DNA of 64,000 bases from Paenibacillus sp. JDR-2 (GCF_000023585.1 NC_012914.1:6547501-6611500); one strand, 5' to 3'. Positions 9,040 through 18,129 are shown, numbered from the stretch's first letter. A program made the numbers and translations. Notes: generated by a model from the letters alone, not told the origin.

Positions 9040-10155
9040 TTAAGCCGTTGTTAGCGTCAGTTTACGGGTAACCAAATCGCCATCCATCATCATTGTTACT
9101 TCAATCTGTTGGCCGGGTAAATACGATTTCAAAAGCTCGTTCACTTCTACAATAGAAGAAATCTGATGGCCTGCTACGGAATACAGCACATCGCCAACCT
9201 GAATGCCAAGCTTCTTGGCCGAATCCGATTTGATTGAGGTAACGGTTAAACCGTCATCGGTTGGCAATCCAACGATGGCCGCGTAGCTCTCTTCCAGCCC
9301 TATTCCAAGGGAGGAGCGCTTCACGTAGCCGTACTTGAAGAAATGTCCCGTTACGTACGATACGGTATCCACCGGAATCGAGAAGCCCATGTTATCGATG
9401 CCCTCATCCACGAATTTCATGGAATTGATGCCGATCACTTCGCCCTTCATATTCACGAGCGGACCGCCGCTGTTCCCCGGGTTAATCGCGGCATCCGTCT
9501 GCAGCAGACGGTAATAAGAAGATACTGAACGGTTCATGCCGCTTAGTACGCCGGTTGTTGCCGTGTTGCGAAGCGAGAAAGAGACAGGCGTGCCGATTGC
9601 AATAACCGTCTCGCCGACTTTTGCTTGCAGCGGCGATGCCGCAAACTTCGCTACCGGCAGCTTGGTCGCGTTGATTTTGACGAGCGCCAGGTCGCTTACT
9701 TCGTCGACATTGCTTCTTTTCCCGCTATACTGCTTGCCGTCCGCGGTTACAACCGTAATGTTGGTCAAGTCTTTTACAACATGGGCATTGGTCAAAATCC
9801 AGCCGTCCGCTTTCATAATAACGCCTGTCCCATGTGCCAAAACATAGCGCTGGTCGCCGCCATCCGCCGGCTTGCCGATGATTCCTACAACGGAAGGTGA
9901 GACTTTGCTGACGACAGACGGTACATCTGCCGGAGGAGTGTAGGTATAGGTCTTGGATGATGCATCGTAAGCACCCGTACCTCCCAAAGTACCCGTCAGC
10001 GACGATGCCTTGACGTACACCTCTCCGTTAATCTTGGTCGCGCTCATTTTCATTGTTCCGGGACTTGTTGCCGTTCCCGCTGCAAACGCTGAACCGGCTA
10101 CCAACAGCCCTCCCGTTAGGACGATGGCGCCTGCGCGAAGCATACTACGTTTCAC
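9040..10155 (-). CDS. HtrA/DegP-like trypsin-fold serine protease with PDZ domain
   Basis: Exported or membrane-anchored S1C protease for envelope quality control. With the preferred GTG start at 10155 (GGGAG nine bases upstream) it has 371 residues, an N-terminal signal/anchor (RAGAIVLTGGLLVAGSAFAAG) and a short stalk-like stretch. The protease domain has the triad His125 (TNAHVV), Asp155 (SDLALV) and Ser229 (GNSGGP), and a C-terminal PDZ runs from about 295 (GLTVTSIKSDSAKKLGIQVG). A longer in-frame start at 10224 lacks a ribosome binding site. All catalytic residues are present. It heads a two-gene operon with the stalk-domain protein and is divergent from the isomerase gene. Confidence 0.9.
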   Translation of the reverse strand: MKRSMLRAGAIVLTGGLLVAGSAFAAGTATSPGTMKMSATKINGEVYVKASSLTGTLGGTGAYDASSKTYTYTPPADVPSVVSKVSPSVVGIIGKPADGGDQRYVLAHGTGVIMKADGWILTNAHVVKDLTNITVVTADGKQYSGKRSNVDEVSDLALVKINATKLPVAKFAASPLQAKVGETVIAIGTPVSFSLRNTATTGVLSGMNRSVSSYYRLLQTDAAINPGNSGGPLVNMKGEVIGINSMKFVDEGIDNMGFSIPVDTVSYVTGHFFKYGYVKRSSLGIGLEESYAAIVGLPTDDGLTVTSIKSDSAKKLGIQVGDVLYSVAGHQISSIVEVNELLKSYLPGQQIEVTMMMDGDLVTRKLTLTTA

Positions 10156-10214
10156 TCTATCACTCTCCCAGATCCAATCAAAAACGAGAATCCATTTATA
10201 GGAAACACGTTCTA

Positions 10215-10244
10215 AATGTATCATGCCAAAGCACTAGACAACAA
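10215..10244 (-). promoter_or_regulatory. Probable promoter of the HtrA operon
   Basis: On the minus strand TTGTTG and TACATT are 18 bases apart (alternatively TTGTCT with 15), about 60 bases before the GTG start. The 10156-10542 intergenic stretch is AT-rich and otherwise shows only this site and the -10 element of the divergent gene. Confidence 0.45.
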
Positions 10245-10505
10245 GAAGAATTTGTAAAATATAAATCTAAATATAAAGTAAAAAAACAGGCTATAAAACC
10301 ATTTCTTTTCTCATGATTAAAAATCCAAAAATACGACAAAATTTAACGCTTTATTCAATTAAATTTGACGTGATTTTCAAGGCTTATCGCAAGCGGAATG
10401 CACAATCTTGTCGGGCGGGGAGAATGCTTTCATTTGAATTGCCTAGTTTGTATGCGATTTTGGTTTTTCTTTCGCAAAAATGAGGTATACGCACAACTAG
10501 AATGC

Positions 10506-10511
10506 TATAAT
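10506..10511 (+). promoter_or_regulatory. -10 element of the isomerase gene
   Basis: A consensus TATAAT lies 31 bases before the ATG at 10543, which itself has TAGGAGGTAA upstream. No good -35 hexamer is found 16-18 bases further up, so the promoter may need an activator. Confidence 0.5.
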
Positions 10512-10542
10512 AGGGACAGCCAAACCTTAGGAGGTAATATTA

Positions 10543-11511
10543 ATGAAATTAGGCGTATTTGCCGTACTTTTCTCGCAAAAACCATTTGAAGAAGCACTCG
10601 ACTATATCGCTGCCAAAGGTCTTGAGGCGGTAGAGCTTGGTACAGGCGGCTACCCTGGCAACGCGCATTGCGATCCAGATACATTGCTTGCCGACGCAGG
10701 CAAATTGAAAGCGTTTAAACATGCGGTAGAATCGCGTGGACTGATGATCAGCGCACTTAGCTGCCATGCTAACCCGCTTCACCCGCAAAAAGCGATTTCC
10801 AGCGCGGATGACGCTACTATCCGTAAAACAATTGAGCTGGCTAACCGCCTTGAAGTACCGGTTGTAAATACTTTCTCCGGCTGCCCTGGCGACCATGAGG
10901 ATGCAAAATATCCAAACTGGCCGGTTGCTCCATGGCCAAACGATTTCCAAGAAATCCTTGCTTGGCAATGGGAGAAAAAAGTTATTCCATATTGGTCTGA
11001 AATCGGCGGTATCGCTGAGCAAAACGGCGTTAAAATCGGCCTCGAGCTGCATGGCGGCTTCTCCGTTCACACGCCTGCTACCCTGCTTCGTCTTCGCGAA
11101 GCTGCTGGCAAAGCGATTGGCGCTAACCTTGACCCATCCCATATGTGGTGGCAAGGCATTGACCCTGTTGAAGCGATCAAAATCCTGGGCCGCGAAAACG
11201 CGATCCATCACTTCCATGCGAAGGATACTTCGATTGATTTCAACAACGTGAACAAACACGGCGTAACGGACATGCAGTCTTACACACTGATGCTGGACCG
11301 CGCTTGGCAGTTCCGCTCCGTTGGCTTTGGCCACGATCTGAAAACTTGGGCAGACATTATCAGCACTTTGCGTCTCGTTGGCTACGACTACGTTGTCAGC
11401 ATCGAGCATGAAGACGGCTTGATGTCCGTTGAAGAAGGCTTCTCGAAAGCTGTTCAAAACCTGCAGCAAGTTCTGATTAAAGAGCCTGTTGGCGATATGT
11501 GGTGGGTATAA
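10543..11511 (+). CDS. Sugar phosphate isomerase/epimerase-like TIM-barrel protein
   Basis: A 322-residue member of the AP endonuclease 2-like barrel superfamily that includes xylose isomerase-like and IolE/IolI-type enzymes. Likely metal ligands of the barrel are Glu168 (GLELHGGFS), Asp197/His200 (NLDPSHMWW), His225 (HFHAKD) and Glu288 (SIEHED). The substrate is not evident; close family members act on keto-inositols, tagatose or psicose. The gene stands alone on the plus strand between two minus-strand units, so neighbours give no pathway. The start at 10543 is fixed by an excellent Shine-Dalgarno. Confidence 0.85.
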   Translation: MKLGVFAVLFSQKPFEEALDYIAAKGLEAVELGTGGYPGNAHCDPDTLLADAGKLKAFKHAVESRGLMISALSCHANPLHPQKAISSADDATIRKTIELANRLEVPVVNTFSGCPGDHEDAKYPNWPVAPWPNDFQEILAWQWEKKVIPYWSEIGGIAEQNGVKIGLELHGGFSVHTPATLLRLREAAGKAIGANLDPSHMWWQGIDPVEAIKILGRENAIHHFHAKDTSIDFNNVNKHGVTDMQSYTLMLDRAWQFRSVGFGHDLKTWADIISTLRLVGYDYVVSIEHEDGLMSVEEGFSKAVQNLQQVLIKEPVGDMWWV

Positions 11512-11537
11512 TTCGGATTGGTTAATTGAGATTCGCT

Positions 11538-11656
11538 GCGCAAAAGTATGTTTCTTCCGAGCTGTTGACCGTGGATTTCTTCGAATATAACCGCTTAGCG
11601 GTTGAAATCCCCCGGTCAAAGGCGAACACTCCGTTTCTCCAGAATCATACTTTCGC
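11538..11656. repeat. Long imperfect palindrome (nested inverted repeat)
   Basis: About 119 bases fold on themselves. Outer arms: GCGCAAAAGTATGTTTCT against AGAATCATACTTTCGC. Middle arms: TTGACC (11565) / GGTCAA (11614) and GGATTTC / GAAATCC. Centre: the perfect hairpin AACCGCTTAGCGGTT (11589-11603). It lies 26 bases after the isomerase stop, has no U-run at its ends and is separate from the terminator at 11701. It resembles a dispersed intergenic repeat; no second copy is visible in this window. Confidence 0.65.
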
Positions 11657-11700
11657 TCCGCTCATACAAAAACCATCGAATTAATGAGGAAAACAGTAAA

Positions 11701-11732
11701 ACAGCCTGCCTGGCTTATGCCGGGCAGGCTGT
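11701..11732. terminator. Bidirectional terminator between isomerase and ArsR-type gene
   Basis: GC-rich hairpin ACAGCCTGCC..GGCAGGCTGT with TTTTTG on the plus side and TTTTACT on the minus side. It serves the two convergent genes. Confidence 0.85.
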
Positions 11733-11756
11733 TTTTGCATGCGATAAAGATAAAGG

Positions 11757-12362
11757 CTAGGAAAGCGTCTCCCACTTGGCCCACATCTCCGGTGGATTAA
11801 GCTCGTAGATTTCGTTCTCCCGGAACATGAACTGGTGCATAATAAATTCACGGCGGATTGTCGCGAAATCCTGGTGGAAGCCTTTAATGAATTCATTGAG
11901 CTCCTTCTCCGTGTATTTGCGCCCCTTCTCCAGCTTGGAGACCATATACTCGAGTACGATAAGCTTCTTCTTAAGCTGCGCCGGAATGGACTTCAGTTGA
12001 CCCGTAGCAGCGAAGAAGTTCTTGATCACGGACTGCCTTACACGCTCAAATTCCTCGTTCATTTGTTCTTCTCCTCCTTTCTGATTAGATGTCCGATAGA
12101 TCAAATTAGCTGCAGCGTTAGAGCCATTCTTAATGAAGTAATCATTAAGCGAGAAATAAATGGTGTTCTTCTCTCTCCGTTCATTAATTAAGCTTGCTTC
12201 ACGAAGCTTGGCCGCGTGATGTGTGACGGTAGCCGGTGTTACGCCAAGCTTCTCTGCCAATACCTGCCCGTTGAGTTCTCCGTCTGCCAGCAGGATGAGA
12301 AGGCGGATACGTGTTGGATCCGCTAATGCTTTATGGTAGTTCACTACCTTATCTAATTGCAT
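11757..12362 (-). CDS. ArsR-family regulator with C-terminal DUF2087 domain
   Basis: Predicted transcription factor of 201 residues. Residues ~1-85 form an ArsR-type winged helix (HKALADPTRIRLLILLADGE, then recognition helix TPATVTHHAAKLREA). The C-terminal ~80 residues match the DUF2087 pattern (KYTEKELNEFIKGFHQDFATIR..FIMHQFMFREN..Y). No metal-binding Cys pair of classical ArsR/SmtB is visible, so the signal is unknown. The ATG at 12362 is chosen because GGAAGTG sits before it; an ATG seven codons upstream lacks a binding site. A palindrome in its promoter region suggests autoregulation. Confidence 0.82.
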   Translation of the reverse strand: MQLDKVVNYHKALADPTRIRLLILLADGELNGQVLAEKLGVTPATVTHHAAKLREASLINERREKNTIYFSLNDYFIKNGSNAAANLIYRTSNQKGGEEQMNEEFERVRQSVIKNFFAATGQLKSIPAQLKKKLIVLEYMVSKLEKGRKYTEKELNEFIKGFHQDFATIRREFIMHQFMFRENEIYELNPPEMWAKWETLS

Positions 12363-12398
12363 GGAATCTTCACTTCCTTTCATTTAACTAATTTAACG

Positions 12399-12417
12399 AA
12401 TATCTAATTAGATGATT
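12399..12417. promoter_or_regulatory. Candidate operator of the ArsR/DUF2087 regulator
   Basis: The perfect 12-mer ATCTAATTAGAT (12402-12413) extends to a near-perfect 19-base palindrome, 37-55 bases upstream of the regulator start, where an autoregulatory ArsR site is expected. Confidence 0.5.
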
Positions 12418-12524
12418 ATTAAATAAGATGATAAAGGATCACCTGACGAATGTCAATTGGCAAACTAAAAAGCACCGGCCCATTTTCCTCTCGGATCATG
12501 AACTGGCGCTTATAAATGTATAAA

Positions 12525-12546
12525 GCCTGCCGGCGAGCCGGCAGGC
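12525..12546 (-). terminator. Terminator of the small membrane protein gene
   Basis: Hairpin GCCTGCCGGC/GCCGGCAGGC eight bases after the stop codon; the following minus-strand U-run is short (TTTATAC), so efficiency may be modest. Confidence 0.6.
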
Positions 12547-12553
12547 CTTGTAT

Positions 12554-12772
12554 TTATGCCATCCAAACTTTAAAAATCATAATGTAGTCTATGTAAAGAA
12601 ACAAAAGCAACGCGATCGTCGTGAATCCGATTGCAAAAACATTTTTCTTAGAGCGAGCTTTTACTAAACGTACAAAGCCAATCAAGATTAAAATGGTGAA
12701 CGCAAGCATAAACCAGTCAAATGTATTGATGTTGCTGGTTGATTTAGCTGCTTCCTCTGCTGCCAAAAACAT
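12554..12772 (-). CDS. Small two-helix membrane protein (DUF2759-like)
   Basis: A 72-residue protein with two hydrophobic helices (FDWFMLAFTILILIGFVRL and FAIGFTTIALLLFLYIDYI) joined by a basic loop RLVKARSKKN, which by the positive-inside rule puts the loop in the cytoplasm. The arrangement resembles small DUF2759-type proteins of Bacilli, though this is recognition by feel. The start at 12772 is preferred over an ATG eight codons upstream because AAGGGGGT is placed correctly before it. It is a single-gene unit with its own promoter and terminator. Function unknown. Confidence 0.7.
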   Translation of the reverse strand: MFLAAEEAAKSTSNINTFDWFMLAFTILILIGFVRLVKARSKKNVFAIGFTTIALLLFLYIDYIMIFKVWMA

Positions 12773-12912
12773 CGAGTGACCCCCTTTTATTCGCACGTAG
12801 CCTATATTACCTCTATGTTATCTTCAAGTGGCAAATCATGCAAGTCCGATTCAGATTTCGTAACAAGTTTGTCACGTTTTCCCACATTTGTTCTTAAAAA
12901 CGTGTCTTACCA

Positions 12913-12940
12913 AGTATACTCTGCAAGTTAATTTGTCCAA
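12913..12940 (-). promoter_or_regulatory. Probable promoter of the small membrane protein gene
   Basis: TTGGAC and TATACT on the minus strand, 16 bases apart, about 140 bases before the start codon. Confidence 0.5.
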
Positions 12941-12967
12941 TTCTGCCCTTATTTATTACTAAACATA

Positions 12968-13013
12968 CAAAGAGAGACTCTTCTCATGTCGGATAAGAAG
13001 AGTCTCTCTTTGC
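12968..13013 (-). terminator. Terminator downstream of uvrA
   Basis: Long stem AAAGAGAGACTCTTCT / AGAAGAGTCTCTCTTT eight bases past the uvrA stop. The run of U after the stem is short, but the stem is very stable. Confidence 0.65.
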
Positions 13014-13020
13014 CTTACGC

Positions 13021-15909
13021 TTACTCCACGGCGCCTGCCGCTACGCTTTCTTCGACTGCACGATGCCTGTTCACCGTACGTTCGCGGTCGCGTTCCATAA
13101 TTGGCTTCAGATACTTGCCTGTATAGGAGCCTGTTACCTTAACAACATCCTCAGGGGCACCCGATGCAACAATGGTACCTCCGCCATTACCGCCTTCCGG
13201 TCCAAGATCGATCAGATAATCGGCTGTTTTGATCACATCGAGGTTATGCTCGATAACAAGGACGGATTCGCCGGAATCAACGAGACGATGCAAGACTGTA
13301 AGAAGACGGTCGATATCATCGACGTGAAGACCTGTTGTTGGTTCGTCCAAAATGTACAACGTCTTACCGGTACTGCGACGGTACAGCTCGGAAGCCAGCT
13401 TCACGCGCTGCGCTTCACCGCCGGACAAGGTTGTCGCCGGTTGGCCCAAGGTCATATAGCCTAGACCGACATCAAGCAGAGTCTGCAGCTTCCGGTGGAT
13501 ACGAGGAATGTTCTCGAAGAACTTGGTTGCGTCTTCGATCGTCATCTCCAGCACCTCGGCAATGTTTTTACCCTTGTACTTCACTTCCAGGGTCTCACGG
13601 TTATATCGCTTGCCTTTGCAAATCTCGCAAGGGACATACACATCCGGCAGGAAGTGCATCTCAATCTTGATAATACCGTCGCCTCTGCATGCTTCACAGC
13701 GGCCGCCCTTTACATTGAAGCTGAAGCGGCCTTTCTTGTAGCCGCGAACCTTCGCTTCATTTGTTGTGGAGTAGAGATCACGTACATCATCAAATACTCC
13801 CGTGTAAGTAGCCGGATTGGAACGAGGCGTACGGCCAATCGGAGATTGATCAATATCAATAACCTTCTCCAAATGCTCAAGACCGCGTAATTCCTTGTAT
13901 TCGCCTGGACGCACCTTCGCCTTGTTCAGGTCACGGGCCAGCGTCTTATACAGAATCTCATTCACGAGTGTAGATTTACCCGAACCGGATACGCCGGTAA
14001 CAGCCGTAAAGATACCTAGCGGGATCTTCACATTAACGCCGCGCAGGTTATTTTCCTTGGCGCCGCGGATCTCCAGCCACTTTTCACCAGTCTTACGGCG
14101 CTCAAGCGGAACCTCGATAAACTTCTTCCCGCTCAAATACTGGCCGGTCAGAGAGTTATCGTCCTTCATAATTTCCTCAGGACTTCCCTCGGCGGTTACC
14201 ATTCCCCCATGAATACCTGCACCAGGCCCGATATCAATAATATAATCGGCGGCAAGCATCGTATCTTCATCATGCTCGACGACAATTAGCGTATTGCCCA
14301 GGTTGCGCATATGTTCCAGAGTCTCGATAAGACGGTCGTTATCGCGTTGATGCAGACCAATGCTTGGCTCGTCCAATATATACAGAACGCCCATCAGACT
14401 GGAACCAATCTGCGTAGCGAGACGAATCCGCTGTGCCTCTCCGCCGGATAAGGTGCCTGCGGCACGGCTCATCGACAAATATTCGAGGCCAACGTTCACA
14501 AGGAAGCCTAGACGGCTGTTGATCTCTTTCAGAATGAGTTGAGCGATCTTCAGCTCTTTTTCGTTTAATGTAAGGGAATCAAAGAAACGCTGCGCCTCGC
14601 CAATAGATAACGAAGTCACAAAGGAAATATTCTGTTCGTTAATCGTAACGGCAAGGCTTTCTTTCTTCAGACGATGGCCTTTGCAGGTCCCGCATGGCTT
14701 TGCGCTCATATAAGCTTCAATATATTCGCGGATACCTTCGGAAGCCGTCTCCCGGTAGCGGCGCTCCAGATTATGAACAATTCCCTCGAAAGGAACATAA
14801 GCTTCCTTCCGGTGGCCGAAGTCGTTCTCATACAGGAACCGTACACGCTCTCCGCCCGTACCGAACATCAGCGTCTTCATCTGATCGGCTGTCAGATCCG
14901 ATACCGGCACATCCTGCGGAATATTGTAGTGCTGGCACACTGCGCTCAGGAATTGCGGGTAATAATTCGACGTACTTCCCGCCCAAGCTTCGAACGCCCC
15001 TTCATTTATGGCTTTGCTCAGATCCGGAACAAGCAGGTCCGGGTCAACAATCATCTTCACGCCAAGACCGTCACAATCCGGGCAGGCACCATACGGACTA
15101 TTGAAAGAGAACATACGAGGAGCCAGCTCCTCAATGCTAAATCCGCATACCGGACAAGCCAGGTTGGAGCTGAACAGCAGCTCCTCTTGGTCAATAATAT
15201 CAACAATAACACGACCGTCAGCCAGCTTCAGCGCGGTTTCCAAGGAATCCGCCAACCGGCCTTGAATATCCGCCTTCACCACGATACGGTCAATAACCAC
15301 TTCAATATTATGCTTCTTGTTCTTCTCAAGCTCGATTTTCTCGCTAAGCTCCCGAAGCTCGCCATTTACCCGGACGCGGACATAACCTTGTTTCTGGATA
15401 TCGGCAAACAGCTTGGTATGCTCGCCCTTCCTGCCTGAAATAAGCGGAGCCAGAATCTGCAGCTTCGTCCTCTCCGGATATTCCATAATACGGTCAACCA
15501 TCTGCTCAACGGTCTGCGAAGTAATCTCGATGCCATGATCCGGGCAATGCGGTCTTCCGACCCGTGCAAAGAGCAAACGCAAATAATCGTAAATTTCCGT
15601 TACCGTGCCAACCGTCGACCGCGGGTTACGGCTTGTTGTCTTTTGGTCAATGGAGATCGCCGGAGACAAGCCGTCAATGGAATCAACATCCGGCTTCTCC
15701 ATCTGCCCGAGAAACTGCCGGGCATAAGCGGACAACGACTCTACGTATCTGCGCTGGCCTTCGGCATAAATCGTATCGAAAGCAAGCGAGGATTTACCGG
15801 AGCCGCTTAGTCCCGTCAGCACGACAAATTTGTCGCGGGGTATGGTAACATCGATATTTTTCAAATTGTGGGCTCTAGCCCCTTTGATTACAATCTTGTC
15901 ACTAGCCAC
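13021..15909 (-). CDS. uvrA: Excinuclease ABC subunit A
   Basis: Damage-recognition ATPase of nucleotide excision repair; dimerises and loads UvrB. The 962 residues carry two ABC modules: Walker A GLSGSGKSSLA near residue 33 and GVSGSGKSTLV near 640, and ABC signatures LSGGEAQRIRLA and LSGGEAQRVKLA. Two zinc-binding Cys sets are visible, CPVCGF..CPDCDG and CEACRGDG..CEICKG. The start codon is GTG at 15909 behind GGGAGGAACG. It is the second gene after uvrB (27-base gap) and shares its SOS-type promoter. Confidence 0.98.
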   Translation of the reverse strand: MASDKIVIKGARAHNLKNIDVTIPRDKFVVLTGLSGSGKSSLAFDTIYAEGQRRYVESLSAYARQFLGQMEKPDVDSIDGLSPAISIDQKTTSRNPRSTVGTVTEIYDYLRLLFARVGRPHCPDHGIEITSQTVEQMVDRIMEYPERTKLQILAPLISGRKGEHTKLFADIQKQGYVRVRVNGELRELSEKIELEKNKKHNIEVVIDRIVVKADIQGRLADSLETALKLADGRVIVDIIDQEELLFSSNLACPVCGFSIEELAPRMFSFNSPYGACPDCDGLGVKMIVDPDLLVPDLSKAINEGAFEAWAGSTSNYYPQFLSAVCQHYNIPQDVPVSDLTADQMKTLMFGTGGERVRFLYENDFGHRKEAYVPFEGIVHNLERRYRETASEGIREYIEAYMSAKPCGTCKGHRLKKESLAVTINEQNISFVTSLSIGEAQRFFDSLTLNEKELKIAQLILKEINSRLGFLVNVGLEYLSMSRAAGTLSGGEAQRIRLATQIGSSLMGVLYILDEPSIGLHQRDNDRLIETLEHMRNLGNTLIVVEHDEDTMLAADYIIDIGPGAGIHGGMVTAEGSPEEIMKDDNSLTGQYLSGKKFIEVPLERRKTGEKWLEIRGAKENNLRGVNVKIPLGIFTAVTGVSGSGKSTLVNEILYKTLARDLNKAKVRPGEYKELRGLEHLEKVIDIDQSPIGRTPRSNPATYTGVFDDVRDLYSTTNEAKVRGYKKGRFSFNVKGGRCEACRGDGIIKIEMHFLPDVYVPCEICKGKRYNRETLEVKYKGKNIAEVLEMTIEDATKFFENIPRIHRKLQTLLDVGLGYMTLGQPATTLSGGEAQRVKLASELYRRSTGKTLYILDEPTTGLHVDDIDRLLTVLHRLVDSGESVLVIEHNLDVIKTADYLIDLGPEGGNGGGTIVASGAPEDVVKVTGSYTGKYLKPIMERDRERTVNRHRAVEESVAAGAVE

Positions 15910-15936
15910 TTCTTACGTTCCTCCCATTCCTTGTCT

Positions 15937-17940
15937 CTAGCCCATCTCCGCTTTCAGTTCCAGCAAAGCGTCACGCAGCTCTGCGGCTCTCTCGAACTGC
16001 AGGTTCTTCGCCGCGTCCTTCATCTCGGCTTCCAGCCTTTGCAGCAAAGCCTGGCGTTCCTTCTTCGACATCTTCTCGGAGCCTACGCCAGTCAGATATT
16101 CCGACTTCTCCTCGGCCACTTTCGTTGCCTTTATATCATCATGCACTTTCTTGCGGATCGTCTGCGGCGTAATCCCATGCTCTTCGTTATAAGCAATCTG
16201 GATGGCCCGGCGGCGCTCCGTCTCCTTAAGTGCCTTATCCATGGAATCGGTAATCTTATCCCCGTACATGATAACTCGGCCATCACTATTACGCGCAGCC
16301 CTGCCAATCGTCTGAATCAGAGAGCGTTCGGAACGAAGGAAGCCTTCTTTGTCCGCATCCAGTATGGAGACAAGCGATACCTCCGGTAAATCGAGACCTT
16401 CCCTTAGCAGGTTAATACCCACCAGCACATGGAACGTACCAAGGCGCAAATCCCGAAGAATCGCAATCCGTTCCAGTGTCTTGATATCAGAGTGCAGATA
16501 ACGCACTTTAATGCCAATCTCTTTGAAATAATCCGTGAGATCCTCGGCCATCTTCTTCGTCAGCGTGGTGACAAGGACACGTTCATCCTTGGCTATCCGG
16601 TCTCGAATCTCGACTAGCAAATCATCGATTTGCCCTTTCGTCGGACGCACCTCAATAATCGGATCAAGCAGGCCTGTCGGACGGATAATCTGCTCAACCA
16701 TCGTTGGACAGTGTTCCAGCTCATAAGGTCCAGGTGTCGCCGACACATAGATTTGCTGTTTGGATTTCCCCTCGAATTCCTCGAAGCGCAGCGGACGGTT
16801 ATCGAGCGCGGACGGCAGACGGAAGCCGTGGTTCACGAGCATTTCCTTCCGCGCGCGGTCACCGTTGTACATAGCCCTAATCTGCGGCAGGGTAACGTGT
16901 GATTCGTCAATGACGATCAGCATATCGTCCGGAAAATAATCCATCAGGGTATACGGCGTTGCCCCGCGTTCCCGGAAGGTCAGCGGCCCCGAATAGTTCT
17001 CGATGCCAGAGCAGAAGCCCATCTCCGCCATCATCTCAAGGTCATAACGGGTACGCTGCTCCAGCCGTTGCGCCTCCAGCAGCTTACCTTCTTCCCGCAG
17101 CTCCGCAAGACGTTCCTCCAGCTCTCGCTCAATATTGCCAAGCGCAACCTTCATCGTTTCTTCATGGGTAACGAAGTGAGATGCCGGGAATATAGCAACA
17201 TGATCGCGTTCGCTTACGATCTCGCCAGTAAGCACGTCGATTTCCGTAATCCGTTCAATCTCATCGCCAAACAACTCGACCCGGATCGCCCGTTCATTAT
17301 TGGCCACCGGGAAAATCTCTACTATATCACCGCGTACGCGGAACGTACCACGGATAAAGTTAATGTCATTGCGCTGGTACTGAATATCCACAAGCTTATG
17401 AAGAATCGTATCTCGGGACTTCTCCATGCCTACCCGCAGCGACAGGACCAGACTGCCGTACTCGGAAGGCGAACCGAGGCCGTAAATACAGGATACGCTC
17501 GCTACGATAATGACGTCCCTGCGTTCGAACAATGAACTGGTCGCGGAGTGGCGCAGCTTGTCGATCTCATCATTAATGCTGGAATCCTTCTCAATGTAGG
17601 TGTCTGTAGACGGAATATAAGCCTCAGGCTGAAAATAGTCATAATAGCTGACAAAATAACTTACCGCATTGTCCGGAAAAAACTCCTTAAACTCGCTGCA
17701 CAGTTGTGCCGCGAGCGTCTTGTTATGCGCAATGACCAGCGTTGGCCGGTTAAGCTCCGCTATCGTGTTGGCAATCGTATACGTCTTGCCCGTACCTGTC
17801 GCACCAAGCAGAGTCTGTTTGGCTTCTCCGTTATTCACGCCTTCAACAAGTTTCCTGATAGCTCCCGGCTGATCGCCCTGCGGCGTGTAGTCGGACTTTA
17901 ATTGGAATAATTGCTCTGATATCTCATTCACTTGCGTCAT
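15937..17940 (-). CDS. uvrB: Excinuclease ABC subunit B
   Basis: Central helicase-like damage-verification subunit of nucleotide excision repair, handed DNA by UvrA and then recruiting UvrC. Features in the 667 residues are Walker A LLGATGTGKTYT near residue 42, the beta-hairpin region YYDYFQPEAYIPSTDTYIEKD (key Tyr residues kept), motif II IDESH, motif VI QTIGRAARN and the C-terminal UVR motif (LLQRLEAEMKDAAKNLQFERAAELRD) that contacts UvrC. The ATG at 17940 follows GAAACGGGGTGG. A good promoter with a LexA-type box lies about 150 bases upstream. Confidence 0.98.
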   Translation of the reverse strand: MTQVNEISEQLFQLKSDYTPQGDQPGAIRKLVEGVNNGEAKQTLLGATGTGKTYTIANTIAELNRPTLVIAHNKTLAAQLCSEFKEFFPDNAVSYFVSYYDYFQPEAYIPSTDTYIEKDSSINDEIDKLRHSATSSLFERRDVIIVASVSCIYGLGSPSEYGSLVLSLRVGMEKSRDTILHKLVDIQYQRNDINFIRGTFRVRGDIVEIFPVANNERAIRVELFGDEIERITEIDVLTGEIVSERDHVAIFPASHFVTHEETMKVALGNIERELEERLAELREEGKLLEAQRLEQRTRYDLEMMAEMGFCSGIENYSGPLTFRERGATPYTLMDYFPDDMLIVIDESHVTLPQIRAMYNGDRARKEMLVNHGFRLPSALDNRPLRFEEFEGKSKQQIYVSATPGPYELEHCPTMVEQIIRPTGLLDPIIEVRPTKGQIDDLLVEIRDRIAKDERVLVTTLTKKMAEDLTDYFKEIGIKVRYLHSDIKTLERIAILRDLRLGTFHVLVGINLLREGLDLPEVSLVSILDADKEGFLRSERSLIQTIGRAARNSDGRVIMYGDKITDSMDKALKETERRRAIQIAYNEEHGITPQTIRKKVHDDIKATKVAEEKSEYLTGVGSEKMSKKERQALLQRLEAEMKDAAKNLQFERAAELRDALLELKAEMG

Positions 17941-18068
17941 CCACCCCGTTTCCCTTACTCATCAATCATTATAGTCAATATATATAAGCGTAAACGGCTT
18001 CTCCCTTCCTGGAACTTTGAAGAAGCAGCAACCGTCTCGCTTCGAAATCGTTAAGCATACAGCATATC

Positions 18069-18082
18069 CGAATGTGTGTTCC
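18069..18082 (-). promoter_or_regulatory. SOS (LexA/DinR) box of uvrBA
   Basis: CGAATGTGTGTTCC on the plus strand matches the Bacillus SOS consensus CGAACRNRYGTTYC with a single mismatch. It begins six bases downstream of the -10 element of the uvrB promoter, where LexA would block transcription. Confidence 0.75.
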
Positions 18083-18087
18083 CCTCT

Positions 18088-18116
18088 ATTATAGACGTCC
18101 GGAGAGGCTGATGCAA
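18088..18116 (-). promoter_or_regulatory. Sigma-A promoter of uvrBA
   Basis: Minus-strand TTGCAT (18116-18111) and consensus TATAAT (18093-18088) with a 17-base spacer, adjacent to the SOS box. The leader to uvrB is about 140 bases; it contains a second TATAAT near 17970 without a good -35. Confidence 0.8.
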
Positions 18117-18129
18117 ACATAAAATCAAA

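Noticed and set aside
10549..11619. A 356-codon minus-strand open frame opposite the isomerase gene
   Set aside because: It is the antisense shadow of a gene with clear family motifs, an excellent ribosome binding site and a terminator; the antisense product has no recognisable motif.
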